Below are positions 42,764-50,801 of a stretch of 64,000 nt of DNA, one piece after another. Below the pieces are notes generated by a model. It was not told the DNA's origin. It worked only from the letters and a program-made list of their open reading frames with translations, and ran no database searches. Position 1 is the first letter of the stretch, and every line of letters begins with the position of its first letter. This DNA comes from Bacteroidota bacterium (lineage in GTDB: Bacteria; Bacteroidota; Bacteroidia; Chitinophagales; Chitinophagaceae). Location: assembly GCA_016183765.1 (NCBI GenBank), contig JACPEA010000001.1, forward strand, positions 113,098-177,097, in the 5' to 3' direction. The translations under genes were made by a program, and so were the position numbers.

Positions 42764-42985
42764 ATGCAAAAGATCAGAGAATTTCTGGAAATGAGCGCTT
42801 TTGGCGTTTGTTCTAAAATTGGCGAAAAACTGGGTATTGCTTCCTCCAAGATCCGGTTGTGGTTCATCTACATCAGTTTTCTTACCATGGGCTCCCCATT
42901 GGTGGTCTATATGATCCTGGCTTTTTGGATCAATATCAAGAACTATATCCTTGCGGGTAGAAGAAACCCGATCAGGAACTGGTAG
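42764..42985 (+). CDS. PspC-domain small membrane protein
   Basis: 73 aa. PspC domain with FGVCSKIGEKLGIASSKIRL, then one hydrophobic helix (IYISFLTMGSPLVVYMILAF) and a basic tail. PspC proteins act in the phage-shock membrane-stress response; no other psp gene is close. An octamer repeat array begins just after the stop. Confidence 0.85.
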   Translation: MQKIREFLEMSAFGVCSKIGEKLGIASSKIRLWFIYISFLTMGSPLVVYMILAFWINIKNYILAGRRNPIRNW

Positions 42986-42993
42986 GGAGTTCA

Positions 42994-43033
42994 ATGAGTG
43001 AATGAGTGGATGAGTGAATGAGTGGATGAGTGA
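42994..43033. repeat. Octamer tandem array (ATGAGTGR)
   Basis: Five units alternating ATGAGTGA and ATGAGTGG, between the PspC gene and kdsA. Same unit as at 25498-25548. Confidence 0.85.
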
Positions 43034-43049
43034 ATGATTTAGCGGGGGA

Positions 43050-43874
43050 TCACAGTACTGCCTTTCTTAAGGTTACCAGTTTTTCCACTAAGGGTTCCAG
43101 CAGTTCCAGGCGTAACATGTTGGCGCCATCGCTTTTGGCTACGGCGGGGTTGGGGTGGGTTTCTATGAAGAGTCCATCTGCGCCGGCGGCAATGGCTGCT
43201 TTGGCAATGGTTCCGATCAGTTGTGGGTTTCCTCCTGTAATGCCTGAGGTCTGGTTGGGCTGCTGCAGGGAATGGGTGCAATCCATGATCACGGGTACCT
43301 GGTTCTCCTGCATCCAGGGAATGTTCCGGTAATCCACTACCAGGTCCTGGTAACCAAAAGTGTTTCCCCTTTCTGTGAGCATCACCTGTTCGTTTCCGGC
43401 CAGTTTGATCTTGTCTACGGCAAATTTCATCGATGGTCCGCTCAGGAACTGTCCTTTTTTCACATTCACGATCTTACCGGTCTCGGCGGCAGCCACCAGC
43501 AGGTCGGTCTGGCGGCAAAGGAATGCCGGTATCTGCAAAATATCGACATAAGGGGCTGCCATGGCCGCTTCTTCATGCGCATGGATATCGGAAGTGGTGG
43601 GCAATTGGTAAGTGGTTCCTACTTTTTTAATCAGGCTCAGTCCATTGTCATCTCCGATGCCGGTAAAAGAACTGGCGCTGGTACGGTTGGCTTTTCGGTA
43701 ACTGGCTTTGAATACATAGGGTATTTCCAGCCGCTTGCAGATGCCTGATACCTTATCGGCGATCTCCATCACCAGTTCCTCGCTTTCCACCACACAGGGA
43801 CCGGCGATCAGGAAAAAATTATCGGGGTTATAAGACTGTGATTGGAATAACCGTGTAAGGTAGCCTGGTAACAT
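43050..43874 (-). CDS. kdsA: 3-deoxy-8-phosphooctulonate synthase
   Basis: Condenses arabinose-5-phosphate with PEP to make KDO-8-phosphate for LPS inner core. 274 aa. Motifs: IAGPCVVESEE, FKASYRKANRTS, GLSLIKKVG, the ILQIPAFLCRQTDLLVAA block, KKGQFLSGP, ERGNTFGYQDLVVDYR, and VIMDCTHSLQQPN with the final ETHPNPAVAKSDG. Cys29-type metal-site signature is hard to judge by eye. Divergent from the threonine dehydrogenase-like gene. Confidence 0.94.
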   Translation of the reverse strand: MLPGYLTRLFQSQSYNPDNFFLIAGPCVVESEELVMEIADKVSGICKRLEIPYVFKASYRKANRTSASSFTGIGDDNGLSLIKKVGTTYQLPTTSDIHAHEEAAMAAPYVDILQIPAFLCRQTDLLVAAAETGKIVNVKKGQFLSGPSMKFAVDKIKLAGNEQVMLTERGNTFGYQDLVVDYRNIPWMQENQVPVIMDCTHSLQQPNQTSGITGGNPQLIGTIAKAAIAAGADGLFIETHPNPAVAKSDGANMLRLELLEPLVEKLVTLRKAVL

Positions 43875-43895
43875 GGAGATAGATTAGGTGTGGTG

Positions 43896-43903
43896 CAAAT
43901 TTA
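43896..43903 (-). promoter_or_regulatory. Candidate -7 box for kdsA (TAAATTTG)
   Basis: Exact TAnnTTTG match on the minus strand, 21 bp upstream of the kdsA ATG; no clear -33. Confidence 0.45.
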
Positions 43904-44034
43904 GGCATTTCTCCCTGATAGAAGAAGCGGAATCTGAATGATGTCACAGCTGCTCATTAAACATTTCGGCATTCCATTTTCAGCGTTCAATATTCGATAT
44001 TCATTCGTTTCTTTGCCAGGATAAAAAGATTGCC

Positions 44035-45000
44035 ATGTCTATTGTAAAAGAGAAGATCCTCGTGATCGGCGCTTCGGGCCAGATCGGGGTGGAATTAACG
44101 CTTGCCCTTCGGAAAAAATACGGAAATAACAATGTGGTTGCTTCGGACCTGCGCGAAGAGAATCCTCTGTTGAAAGGCACCGGGCCTTATGTGAGCCTTG
44201 ATGTGATGAACAAGGAAATGCTGCATGTTCAGGTGATCCGCCAGAACATCACGCAGATCTATCTGTTAGCAGCGATCTTATCTGCCACGGGCGAAAAAAA
44301 TCCCAATCTTGCCTGGCACCTCAATATGCAGGGCCTGCTGAATGTGCTGGATATCGCGCGTGAAGAGAGCCTGCACAAAGTATACTGGCCCAGCAGTATT
44401 GCGGTGTTCGGCCCCACATCTCCCAAACAGCAATGTCCGCAGCAGACCGTGATAGAACCCATCACTGTATACGGTATCAGTAAATATGCCGGTGAATTCT
44501 GGTGTAATTACTACCACAACCGTTATGGGGTGGATGTGCGCAGTATCCGGTATCCCGGACTCATCAGCTACAAATCAGAGCCAGGCGGTGGTACCACTGA
44601 TTATGCAGTGGAGATCTATGGCGAAGCCATTGAACGTAAGAGATACAAATGTTTTTTACAGGAAGATACCTACCTGCCCATGATGTACATGCCGGATGCG
44701 ATCCGCGCCACACTGGAGCTGATGGATGCTCCCGCCGATAAGATCTCGATACGTACTTCGTATAATATCTCAGGTATGAGTTTTGCACCCAGGGAAATTG
44801 CGGCTGAGATACAGAAACATATCCCTGATTTTGTCATGAGTTATGCCCCCGACTACCGCCAGGCCATTGCCGATAGCTGGCCACAGAGCATTGACGACAG
44901 TGTAGCCAACCGCGACTGGGGCTGGAAAGCAGAGTATGACCTTGGCAAGATGACGGTGGATATGCTCACGAATCTGAAGAAGATAACGCAAAATGGATAA
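44035..45000 (+). CDS. NAD-dependent epimerase/dehydratase, L-threonine 3-dehydrogenase type
   Basis: 321-aa extended SDR. NAD-binding GASGQIG (Gly12, Gly15, Gly18), catalytic Tyr146 and Lys150 in VYGISK, Ser in PSSIAVFG, and the specificity stretch RYPGLISYKSEPGGGTTDYAVEIY that marks the SDR form of threonine 3-dehydrogenase (threonine to 2-amino-3-ketobutyrate). The partner 2-amino-3-ketobutyrate CoA ligase is not nearby. Confidence 0.87.
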   Translation: MSIVKEKILVIGASGQIGVELTLALRKKYGNNNVVASDLREENPLLKGTGPYVSLDVMNKEMLHVQVIRQNITQIYLLAAILSATGEKNPNLAWHLNMQGLLNVLDIAREESLHKVYWPSSIAVFGPTSPKQQCPQQTVIEPITVYGISKYAGEFWCNYYHNRYGVDVRSIRYPGLISYKSEPGGGTTDYAVEIYGEAIERKRYKCFLQEDTYLPMMYMPDAIRATLELMDAPADKISIRTSYNISGMSFAPREIAAEIQKHIPDFVMSYAPDYRQAIADSWPQSIDDSVANRDWGWKAEYDLGKMTVDMLTNLKKITQNG

Positions 45001-45308
45001 TTAGTAATTAGCGCGTTGTGCTATTAACCTCTTACTATTTACTATTACCGGAGACCCTCTGCGGAAACGCTGCTCCTCCTGTTCTGCGGTGAAAAAAACT
45101 TACAAAAAAGGCTGGTTGCTATTGTTCGGAATGTTATTCACCGAAGAGCATGAGAACAGGGAGTTTACGCAGAGTTTTTAATAACACAACACGTTAGTAA
45201 TTAACAATTGCCTGCTGTAAGCAAGTGTCGATCAAATACAAGAAGGGCTGTTATTTCCGATGATCCGGAAATGACAGCCCTTCTTTTTTACTAACTACTA
45301 ATTCCTAA
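45001..45308. repeat. Repeat-rich intergenic region with inverted CACCGCAGAG-type elements
   Basis: 308 bp without a gene. 45001-45047 is AT-rich TTAGTAATTAG-type repeat. 45048-45092 is a degenerate inverted copy, and 45137-45180 a degenerate direct copy, of the CACCGCAGAG...ACGCAGAG repeat family found at 60386, 63012 and 63826. The two face each other around ~44 bp. A long hairpin (see terminator) closes the region. Confidence 0.6.
45240..45289 (+). terminator. Long-stem terminator between the SDR and outer-membrane protein genes
   Basis: A 19-bp stem with one mismatch: AAGAAGGGCTGT (45240-45251) with ACAGCCCTTCTT (45274-45285) plus TTTCCG/CGGAAA inside, loop ATGAT. It is followed on the plus strand by a T run. 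It may also stop the minus-strand gene that ends at 45309. Confidence 0.8.
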
Positions 45309-46055
45309 TTAAAATCTCACCCCAATACCAATATTGGATCGGATACCGAACCAGGGGCCATCGGCTTTGATCTGTGCACCATTGTTGTTGGCGCTACCGG
45401 TTAATTTGTAAGGGCCGGAATTGTTTTTAATATCGTTGATACTGTTGTTCAGTGCGGTCACTTCATCGTTGCTTAAAGTCGATAAGAAGTTCAGGTCGCC
45501 GGAACCGCTACCATAATGTCCGCCAATGATCTGCAGGTCAAGAACGATCTTGGTTGCGATCTGGAACTGCCAGCCCAATAACAATCCGGGACTGGTTGAT
45601 TTGATCTTTCCTACAAAATTGGCTTCCTTGGAAAAGGTCTGGCCAGTGGTAGGAGGGGTGGTGGATGTGTACGTGTATTTGACAGGTGCAGAAAGGTCAA
45701 AATCCGCAAAACGCAGGTAAGGAGCCAGGTAAAAACCTTTCATGCGTCCCAGGCCAATGTACACACGGCCTTCCAGGGTCCAGGCGGTACCGCCGATCTG
45801 GAAATTGCCGAAGTTCACATTTTTACTGTCGATGATGTCGGCCAGCTTGTCCTGGAAGGGAAGGGTTCCCTTGGGCATGGTACGGTAGCTGAGCGAAGCA
45901 GACAGGTTCCTGGTAAGACTGCGTTCATAGGTAAAGTGGTAGTTTCTTAATGCCATGGAGCCGATGTTCCAGCGGAGGATGTTTTTTCCGCCGATCAGCT
46001 TTTGGGCGCCGGCAAACATGGGCAGGCATAACAGGATAATGAGTAGTTTTTTCAT
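45309..46055 (-). CDS. Outer-membrane beta-barrel-like protein
   Basis: 248 aa with a signal peptide (MKKLLIILLCLPMFAGAQ) and alternating amphipathic strands ending in Phe (SNIGIGVRF), the signature of an outer-membrane barrel. Closest in look to small Bacteroidota barrels of the DUF3575 kind; function unknown. It lies 21 bp downstream of the Rrf2 regulator on the same strand and may be co-regulated with it. Confidence 0.75.
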   Translation of the reverse strand: MKKLLIILLCLPMFAGAQKLIGGKNILRWNIGSMALRNYHFTYERSLTRNLSASLSYRTMPKGTLPFQDKLADIIDSKNVNFGNFQIGGTAWTLEGRVYIGLGRMKGFYLAPYLRFADFDLSAPVKYTYTSTTPPTTGQTFSKEANFVGKIKSTSPGLLLGWQFQIATKIVLDLQIIGGHYGSGSGDLNFLSTLSNDEVTALNNSINDIKNNSGPYKLTGSANNNGAQIKADGPWFGIRSNIGIGVRF

Positions 46056-46076
46056 GATGTGGGTTTAGGATGGTTG

Positions 46077-46487
46077 TTATTTTGCAAGTAAGTCGTACAC
46101 GGTTTTGTTCTCCAGTATCACCAGGGTATTATCGCGCACCTGTTTCATTACGGTATTCAGTCCGCATTTTTTTTCATCGCAGTCCTTACATTTCTGGTAA
46201 AAATTCAGGCTTACGCAGGGTAATAAGGCAATAGGTCCTTCAATCAACCGCATAACCTGTGCCAAAGGGATATCCTTGGGATCGACTTTGAAAAAATAAC
46301 CTCCGCCTTTTCCTTTTTTGCTGTCGAGCAACCCGGCTTTCTTCAATTCCAGCAGGATATTTTCGAGAAATTTAAGTGGGATCTTTTTCTTTTTTGAGAT
46401 ATCGGCAATCAGAATGGGACCGTCTTTTTTGCGTTCGGCCATATAGGTAAGTGCTTTCAGGGCATATTGTGTTTTCTTAGATAGCAT
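46077..46487 (-). CDS. Rrf2-family regulator with four cysteines
   Basis: 136 aa. Winged helix KKTQYALKALTYMAE, IADISKKKKIPLKFLENILLELKKAGLL and the GKGGGYFF wing. Cys91, Cys100, Cys103 and Cys108 (PCVSLNFYQKCKDCDEKKCG) resemble the [Fe-S]-binding loop of IscR/NsrR-type Rrf2 proteins, so it probably senses iron-sulfur, nitric oxide or redox state. It is followed by an outer-membrane protein gene. Target unknown. Confidence 0.88.
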   Translation of the reverse strand: MLSKKTQYALKALTYMAERKKDGPILIADISKKKKIPLKFLENILLELKKAGLLDSKKGKGGGYFFKVDPKDIPLAQVMRLIEGPIALLPCVSLNFYQKCKDCDEKKCGLNTVMKQVRDNTLVILENKTVYDLLAK

Positions 46488-46586
46488 AACGAAAAATTAT
46501 ATAATGAGGGATACGCGTAAGCAGTACTTATCGCCGGGGGATACTGGATTATTTTACAGGTGGGTCATTATAAACAGGGGGCGCAT

Positions 46587-47303
46587 TTATAATCCCAGTA
46601 CATCTTTCATTCCAAAGATACCTTTTTTATCGATTGCAAATTCTGCCGCCAGCACCGCGCCACCGGCAAAACCGATGCGGTTATGGGCGGTGTGAATGAT
46701 CTCTATATCATCAACAGAAGAAGCGTACCGGATCTTATGTGTTCCGGGTGCCGGATCGATCCTTTCCGATATAATCTCCAGTTCTGCCGGGTTATCGGTT
46801 GTATGGTTTACCCAGCTTTTTTTGGACGGGATATTGGCAAGTACCTGTTCAGCCAGCGTAATAGCGGTACCACTGGGCGCATCTTTTTTCTGTGTATGAT
46901 GGATCTCTTCCAGGCTTACATGGTATGCGGGATAACCGCTCATCAGTTTGGCCAGCCGGGTATTGAGTTCAAAGAACAGGTTCACACCAATACTGTAGTT
47001 GCTGGCATAGATCAGGGTACCATTCTGTTGTTCGCAAAAAGTTTTTGCTTCGTTCCATTTGTCCAGCCAGCCGGTAGAACCACAAACCAGGGGGATGCCC
47101 AGCTCCAGGCATTTCATTACGTTATCGAAAGCACTGTGCGGACCCGTGAACTCAATGGCCACATCAGCCTTGCTGATAGTTTCTTTATTCAGGTCGGCGG
47201 CATTATTGATGTCGATCTTCAGCACCACTTCGTGGCCTTTTTCCAGGGCAATGGCTTCAATCGCTTTTCCCATTTTGCCGTAGCCGATCAGTGCAATTTT
47301 CAT
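46587..47303 (-). CDS. dapB: 4-hydroxy-tetrahydrodipicolinate reductase
   Basis: Lysine and meso-diaminopimelate synthesis. 238 aa. NAD(P)-binding IALIGYGKMGKAIE, VCGSTGW, active-site YSIGVNLF, HHTQKKDAPSGTA (catalytic His and Lys region), and C-terminal FAGGAVLAAEFA. It is shorter than E. coli DapB (273), as usual for Bacteroidota. It follows DUF5683, parB and parA, a conserved Bacteroidota order. Confidence 0.95.
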   Translation of the reverse strand: MKIALIGYGKMGKAIEAIALEKGHEVVLKIDINNAADLNKETISKADVAIEFTGPHSAFDNVMKCLELGIPLVCGSTGWLDKWNEAKTFCEQQNGTLIYASNYSIGVNLFFELNTRLAKLMSGYPAYHVSLEEIHHTQKKDAPSGTAITLAEQVLANIPSKKSWVNHTTDNPAELEIISERIDPAPGTHKIRYASSVDDIEIIHTAHNRIGFAGGAVLAAEFAIDKKGIFGMKDVLGL

Positions 47304-47408
47304 AATACTGGTTTGATGAAGGAAACTTCTGTATCCTTATTCTGCAAAGGAAACACATCGTAAGTAGAATTCAAGGGGGTCTGTCATATTTTCTTGAAAA
47401 CCTGGTAA

Positions 47409-48074
47409 TTACCTTGCGATCACGGGCTTCCTGACCGGAGGTTTCAGGTTTAGGGTAAGTCCCAGGCCCGGTGTGCGCGTAACGGGATTAAAAACCGGGG
47501 TCAGTTCCATTGACAGATCATTGCTTACATCGAACTGTTTCAGGTGAGCAAATACCGTGGCATCCGCTACCTGCAGTCCCCAGGCCAGCAAAAACCAGAG
47601 AATAGAATAGTCGCGGTCTCGGCGGAATGAGTTGCGGTAACTTTGCAAAGACGTGATACTCAGGTTTTTCAGCTGCGGGTCTATAAAGGGCAGATCGGTG
47701 GTATCTTTATTAGGCCCCAGCGCTTTATACAATGCTTCGTAGGCGAACTTTGTTTTTTTGTAGTAGTCGTTATTGTAAAAATACAAACTTGCAGGAATGG
47801 CGAGGATGCCATACACGATCGGGATCTTCCAGTATTCCCTGTTATAGGCCTGGCCCCATCCGGGAATGAGTGCTGAACGTTTGGTGGCAATGCGTGGGTT
47901 ATGTTTTTTGACCGTATCTTTTTTTACGGCGGCCTGTTGCTGTTTTACGGCGCTATCCCCCCGGGTGGTGAAACTGCTGCTGTTGGCCAATGTTTTTTTA
48001 TCGTCCTGTGCACTAAGTTCACAGGCACACAGCAGGCCCACCAGTAACAATATGAAAAAAGAATATGATTTCAT
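47409..48074 (-). CDS. DUF5683 protein
   Basis: 221 aa. N-terminal signal/anchor (SFFILLLVGLLCACELSA), a Ser/Thr/Lys-rich linker, then the DUF5683 domain: ATKRSALIPGWGQAYNREYW, two hydrophobic helices (IVYGILAIPASLYFYNN; YSILWFLLAWGLQVADATVF) and a tail with the TPVFNPVTRTPGLGLTLN motif. Membrane protein of unknown role, conserved next to parAB and dapB in Bacteroidota. It starts 6 bp after the parB stop. Confidence 0.85.
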   Translation of the reverse strand: MKSYSFFILLLVGLLCACELSAQDDKKTLANSSSFTTRGDSAVKQQQAAVKKDTVKKHNPRIATKRSALIPGWGQAYNREYWKIPIVYGILAIPASLYFYNNDYYKKTKFAYEALYKALGPNKDTTDLPFIDPQLKNLSITSLQSYRNSFRRDRDYSILWFLLAWGLQVADATVFAHLKQFDVSNDLSMELTPVFNPVTRTPGLGLTLNLKPPVRKPVIAR

Positions 48075-48080
48075 CGGCGA

Positions 48081-49004
48081 TTAACTCACGGAAACATTCA
48101 TCGCATCCAGTATCTTATTCAGTTCTTCCAGTGAATAGTATTCGATGGTGATGCTGCCGTAGCCTTTTTTATTGTGAGCCATTTTAACCTTGGTGGCAAA
48201 ATGCGAGGCTAAATTATCTTCAATTTTTTTGTAAGCCGGGGGCAGGTCAGACTTTACGGAAGTTTTAACAGCACCGGGTTTCTCTGCTTTGTACATGTTC
48301 CGGACCAGTTCTTCGGTCTGGCGTACGCTGAGGCCCTTGCCCTGGATCTCTTTATAAACAAATAACTGTTTGTCGATGGTGTCTATGTTCACCAATGCCC
48401 TGGCATGTCCCATACTCAATGCGCCGCTCCTCACTGCCAGCTGTATATCGGGTGGCAGTTTCAGCAGGCGAAGGTAATTGGTCACAGTGCTTCTTTCTTT
48501 ACCCATCCTTTCCGCTACCTGTTCCTGGGTATAACTCAGCTCTTCCATCATCCTTTTGTAACTGAGGGCTATCTCAACCGCGTTCAGGTCTTCCCGCTGT
48601 AAGTTCTCCAGTAAGGCCAGCTCCAGCAGTTGCTGGTCATTGGCCTGGCGTACATAGGCGGGCACATCTTTTAAACCTGCTATCTTGGATGCCCTGAATC
48701 GGCGCTCACCTGCGATCAGCTGGTATTTGCCGTTGGGTAATTTGGAGACCGTAAGCGGCTGGATGATATCATGCAGTTTGATGGAAGCCGCCAGTTCATT
48801 CAACGCCGTTTCATCAAAATCCCTCCTGGGCTGTTTGGGGTTGATCTGTATATCGCTGAGCGGTATGCGGGTGGTATGGGTAACCTGCTCCACCACATCC
48901 GTCTTTAAACTGCCGGCAGTGGTTTTCAGGTCCTGGTCAATATTCTGTAACAAAGAACGGAGACCTTTGCCGATCAGGTCTTTGTTTTGTTTGGGAGTGG
49001 TCAT
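48081..49004 (-). CDS. parB: Chromosome partitioning protein ParB
   Basis: 307 aa. Binds parS and CTP to spread on DNA. CTPase N-terminal domain with IQINPKQPRRDFDE and the AGERRFRASK arginine patch; HTH with YTQEQVAERMGKERSTVTNYLRLLKLP; C-terminal dimerisation region. Co-transcribed with parA (80-bp gap containing an AT-rich inverted repeat). Confidence 0.96.
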   Translation of the reverse strand: MTTPKQNKDLIGKGLRSLLQNIDQDLKTTAGSLKTDVVEQVTHTTRIPLSDIQINPKQPRRDFDETALNELAASIKLHDIIQPLTVSKLPNGKYQLIAGERRFRASKIAGLKDVPAYVRQANDQQLLELALLENLQREDLNAVEIALSYKRMMEELSYTQEQVAERMGKERSTVTNYLRLLKLPPDIQLAVRSGALSMGHARALVNIDTIDKQLFVYKEIQGKGLSVRQTEELVRNMYKAEKPGAVKTSVKSDLPPAYKKIEDNLASHFATKVKMAHNKKGYGSITIEYYSLEELNKILDAMNVSVS

Positions 49005-49010
49005 GGGTAA

Positions 49011-49081
49011 TTAATAATTCGTAATTAGTAATTGGGTTTCTGGTTGAGCAGTTAATCATTACTAACTACTCATTACTAATT
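49011..49081. repeat. AT-rich inverted repeat between parA and parB
   Basis: Perfect 9-bp arms ATTAGTAAT (49024-49032) and ATTACTAAT (49072-49080). Member of the TAGTAATTAG-type intergenic repeat group. Confidence 0.6.
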
Positions 49082-49084
49082 TAT

Positions 49085-49885
49085 TTATTCCAGTATTCTT
49101 TCTTCGTTCGACATTTTAGTCATGCCGTTGTTCTGTAAAATTTCTTTGGCCAGGTTCAGGTAGTTCACGGCGCCTTTACTTTCTGCGTCATACAGGATCA
49201 CGGGTTTACCCACGCTGGGGGCTTCGCTCAGGCGGGTATTCCGGTGTATGATGGTGTCAAACACCATATCGTCGAAATGCCTTCTCACTTCGCTTACCAC
49301 CTGGTTACACAAACGCAGGCGGCCATCGTACATGGTCATCAGGATACCTTCTATCTGTAACTCTGGATTAAGCCGGCTTTGAACGATCTTGATGGTGTTT
49401 AACAGTTTGCCCAGTCCCTCCAGTGCAAAGAACTCGCACTGCACCGGAACAACCACGCTGTCGGATGCCACCAGTGAGTTCACGGTGATCAGGCCCAGGG
49501 AAGGGGAGCAGTCGATGATGATGAAATCGTATTTGTCACGCACCACATCCAGTATGGTCTTGAGTACATTCTCCCGGTTGGGGTAATTGATCATCTCTAT
49601 CTCGGCACCCACCAGGTCGATATGGGAGGGAAGTACATCCAGGTTGGGTACATCGCTTTTCAGGATCACATCTGATGCGGATGCATTGTTCACCATGCAG
49701 TCGTACAGGCTGTTGGTGATGTTGTGCAGGTCAAAACCCACACCCGTGGTGCTGTTGGCCTGCGGGTCTGCATCTACCAGTAATGTTTTGAATTCAAGTA
49801 CAGCCAGGCTGGCCGCTACGTTGATCGCTGATGTTGTTTTTCCTACTCCGCCTTTCTGATTGGCTACGCCGATAATTCTCGCCAT
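49085..49885 (-). CDS. parA: Chromosome partitioning ATPase ParA (Soj)
   Basis: 266 aa. Deviant Walker A NQKGGVGKTT (9-18), DADPQANSTTG, DFIIIDCSPSLG and NTRLSEAPSVGKP: standard ParA/Soj. The ATG at 49885 (MARIIGVANQKGG) is preferred over an in-frame TTG four codons upstream. It forms with parB the chromosomal type Ia partition locus. No convincing parS was seen in this window. Confidence 0.96.
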   Translation of the reverse strand: MARIIGVANQKGGVGKTTSAINVAASLAVLEFKTLLVDADPQANSTTGVGFDLHNITNSLYDCMVNNASASDVILKSDVPNLDVLPSHIDLVGAEIEMINYPNRENVLKTILDVVRDKYDFIIIDCSPSLGLITVNSLVASDSVVVPVQCEFFALEGLGKLLNTIKIVQSRLNPELQIEGILMTMYDGRLRLCNQVVSEVRRHFDDMVFDTIIHRNTRLSEAPSVGKPVILYDAESKGAVNYLNLAKEILQNNGMTKMSNEERILE

Positions 49886-49925
49886 ATGTACCCCCAAACC
49901 CCGAAGGGCTTTTTTGATGAATGTT

Positions 49926-50606
49926 TTAGATATCGATTGTTTCGCCGATCGCCGGAAGCAGCAGCTGTTTACCGGCGGCAGCGAATGTTGCCCTGGCTTC
50001 TGCTTCGTTGATCTTTATAAAACCAAATGTATTGTAATGTACGCCTACTACCGTGGAACATTGTACAAAATCTGCCGCCCTTACTGCATCGGCCACGTCC
50101 ATGGTAAAATTGTCGCCAATTGGCAACACGGCAAAATCCGGTTTGGACCAGGCAGGGATGAGCTGCATGTCCAGGGTCAGGGCCGTATCGCCGCTGTAAT
50201 AAAAATTACCTTCCCCGGAGCTGAACAGGAAACCCATGGGACTACCCCCATAACTGCCATCGGGCAAACCGCTGCTATGCTGTGCTACCGTGCATTTTAC
50301 GGTGCCAAAGTCGAATGTCCATTTACCTCCCGTGTTCATGGGGTGGGTATTGCTGACCCCCTGTTTGTTCAGCCACTCATGTATTTCCCAGTTGGCCACC
50401 ACTTTACAACCCGTTCTTTGTGCTATGGATACGGTATCGGAAATATGATCGACATGACCATGTGATAGAAAAATGTAATCTGTTTCTACCTGGTTCACAT
50501 CAATATCTTTGGCCAGCTCGTTATAGGTAATGAAGGGATCGAAGAGTATTTTCTTACCCCCGATCGTTACCTGGAAACAGGAATGGCCATAAAAGCTCAG
50601 TTTCAT
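49926..50606 (-). CDS. UPF0173 metal-dependent hydrolase (metallo-beta-lactamase fold)
   Basis: 226 aa. Zinc site LSHGHVDHI, further His in AQHSSG, GDTALTLDM and VGVHYNTF. Family of uncharacterised hydrolases; B. subtilis YtkL is the best-known member. Heads the reverse-strand cluster that continues into parA with a 40-bp gap. Confidence 0.9.
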   Translation of the reverse strand: MKLSFYGHSCFQVTIGGKKILFDPFITYNELAKDIDVNQVETDYIFLSHGHVDHISDTVSIAQRTGCKVVANWEIHEWLNKQGVSNTHPMNTGGKWTFDFGTVKCTVAQHSSGLPDGSYGGSPMGFLFSSGEGNFYYSGDTALTLDMQLIPAWSKPDFAVLPIGDNFTMDVADAVRAADFVQCSTVVGVHYNTFGFIKINEAEARATFAAAGKQLLLPAIGETIDI

Positions 50607-50629
50607 GTGGGTCCTTTATTTGAAAGTTT

Positions 50630-50637
50630 CAAAAATA
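50630..50637 (-). promoter_or_regulatory. Candidate -7 box for the UPF0173-parAB cluster (TATTTTTG)
   Basis: Exact TAnnTTTG match on the minus strand, 23 bp upstream of the UPF0173 ATG; a TTG 24 bp further upstream is a little far for the -33 element. Confidence 0.45.
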
Positions 50638-50697
50638 CACTTTAGGGCACATCTTCCGAAACAATATTCTTCAAATCCTGTTATGAGGAGCGGACTA

Positions 50698-50729
50698 TTG
50701 TCAGGCGGGGGTGCAGGGGCCTATCTTTG
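50698..50729 (+). promoter_or_regulatory. Promoter of the metallophosphoesterase gene
   Basis: -33 TTG (50698-50700) and -7 TATCTTTG (50722-50729), 21-bp spacer. The -7 box includes the TTG at 50727 that could be misread as a start codon. Confidence 0.55.
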
Positions 50730-50801
50730 CGGCTGATTTCCCGGAAAACAATATCAGGCCCGGTCAAACGTCAACAAGAACAAACCTTTAAACGACCATT
50801 C

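Noticed and set aside
45240..45289. Long hairpin as a riboswitch or small RNA
   Set aside because: Simple stem followed by a T run; a terminator explains it.
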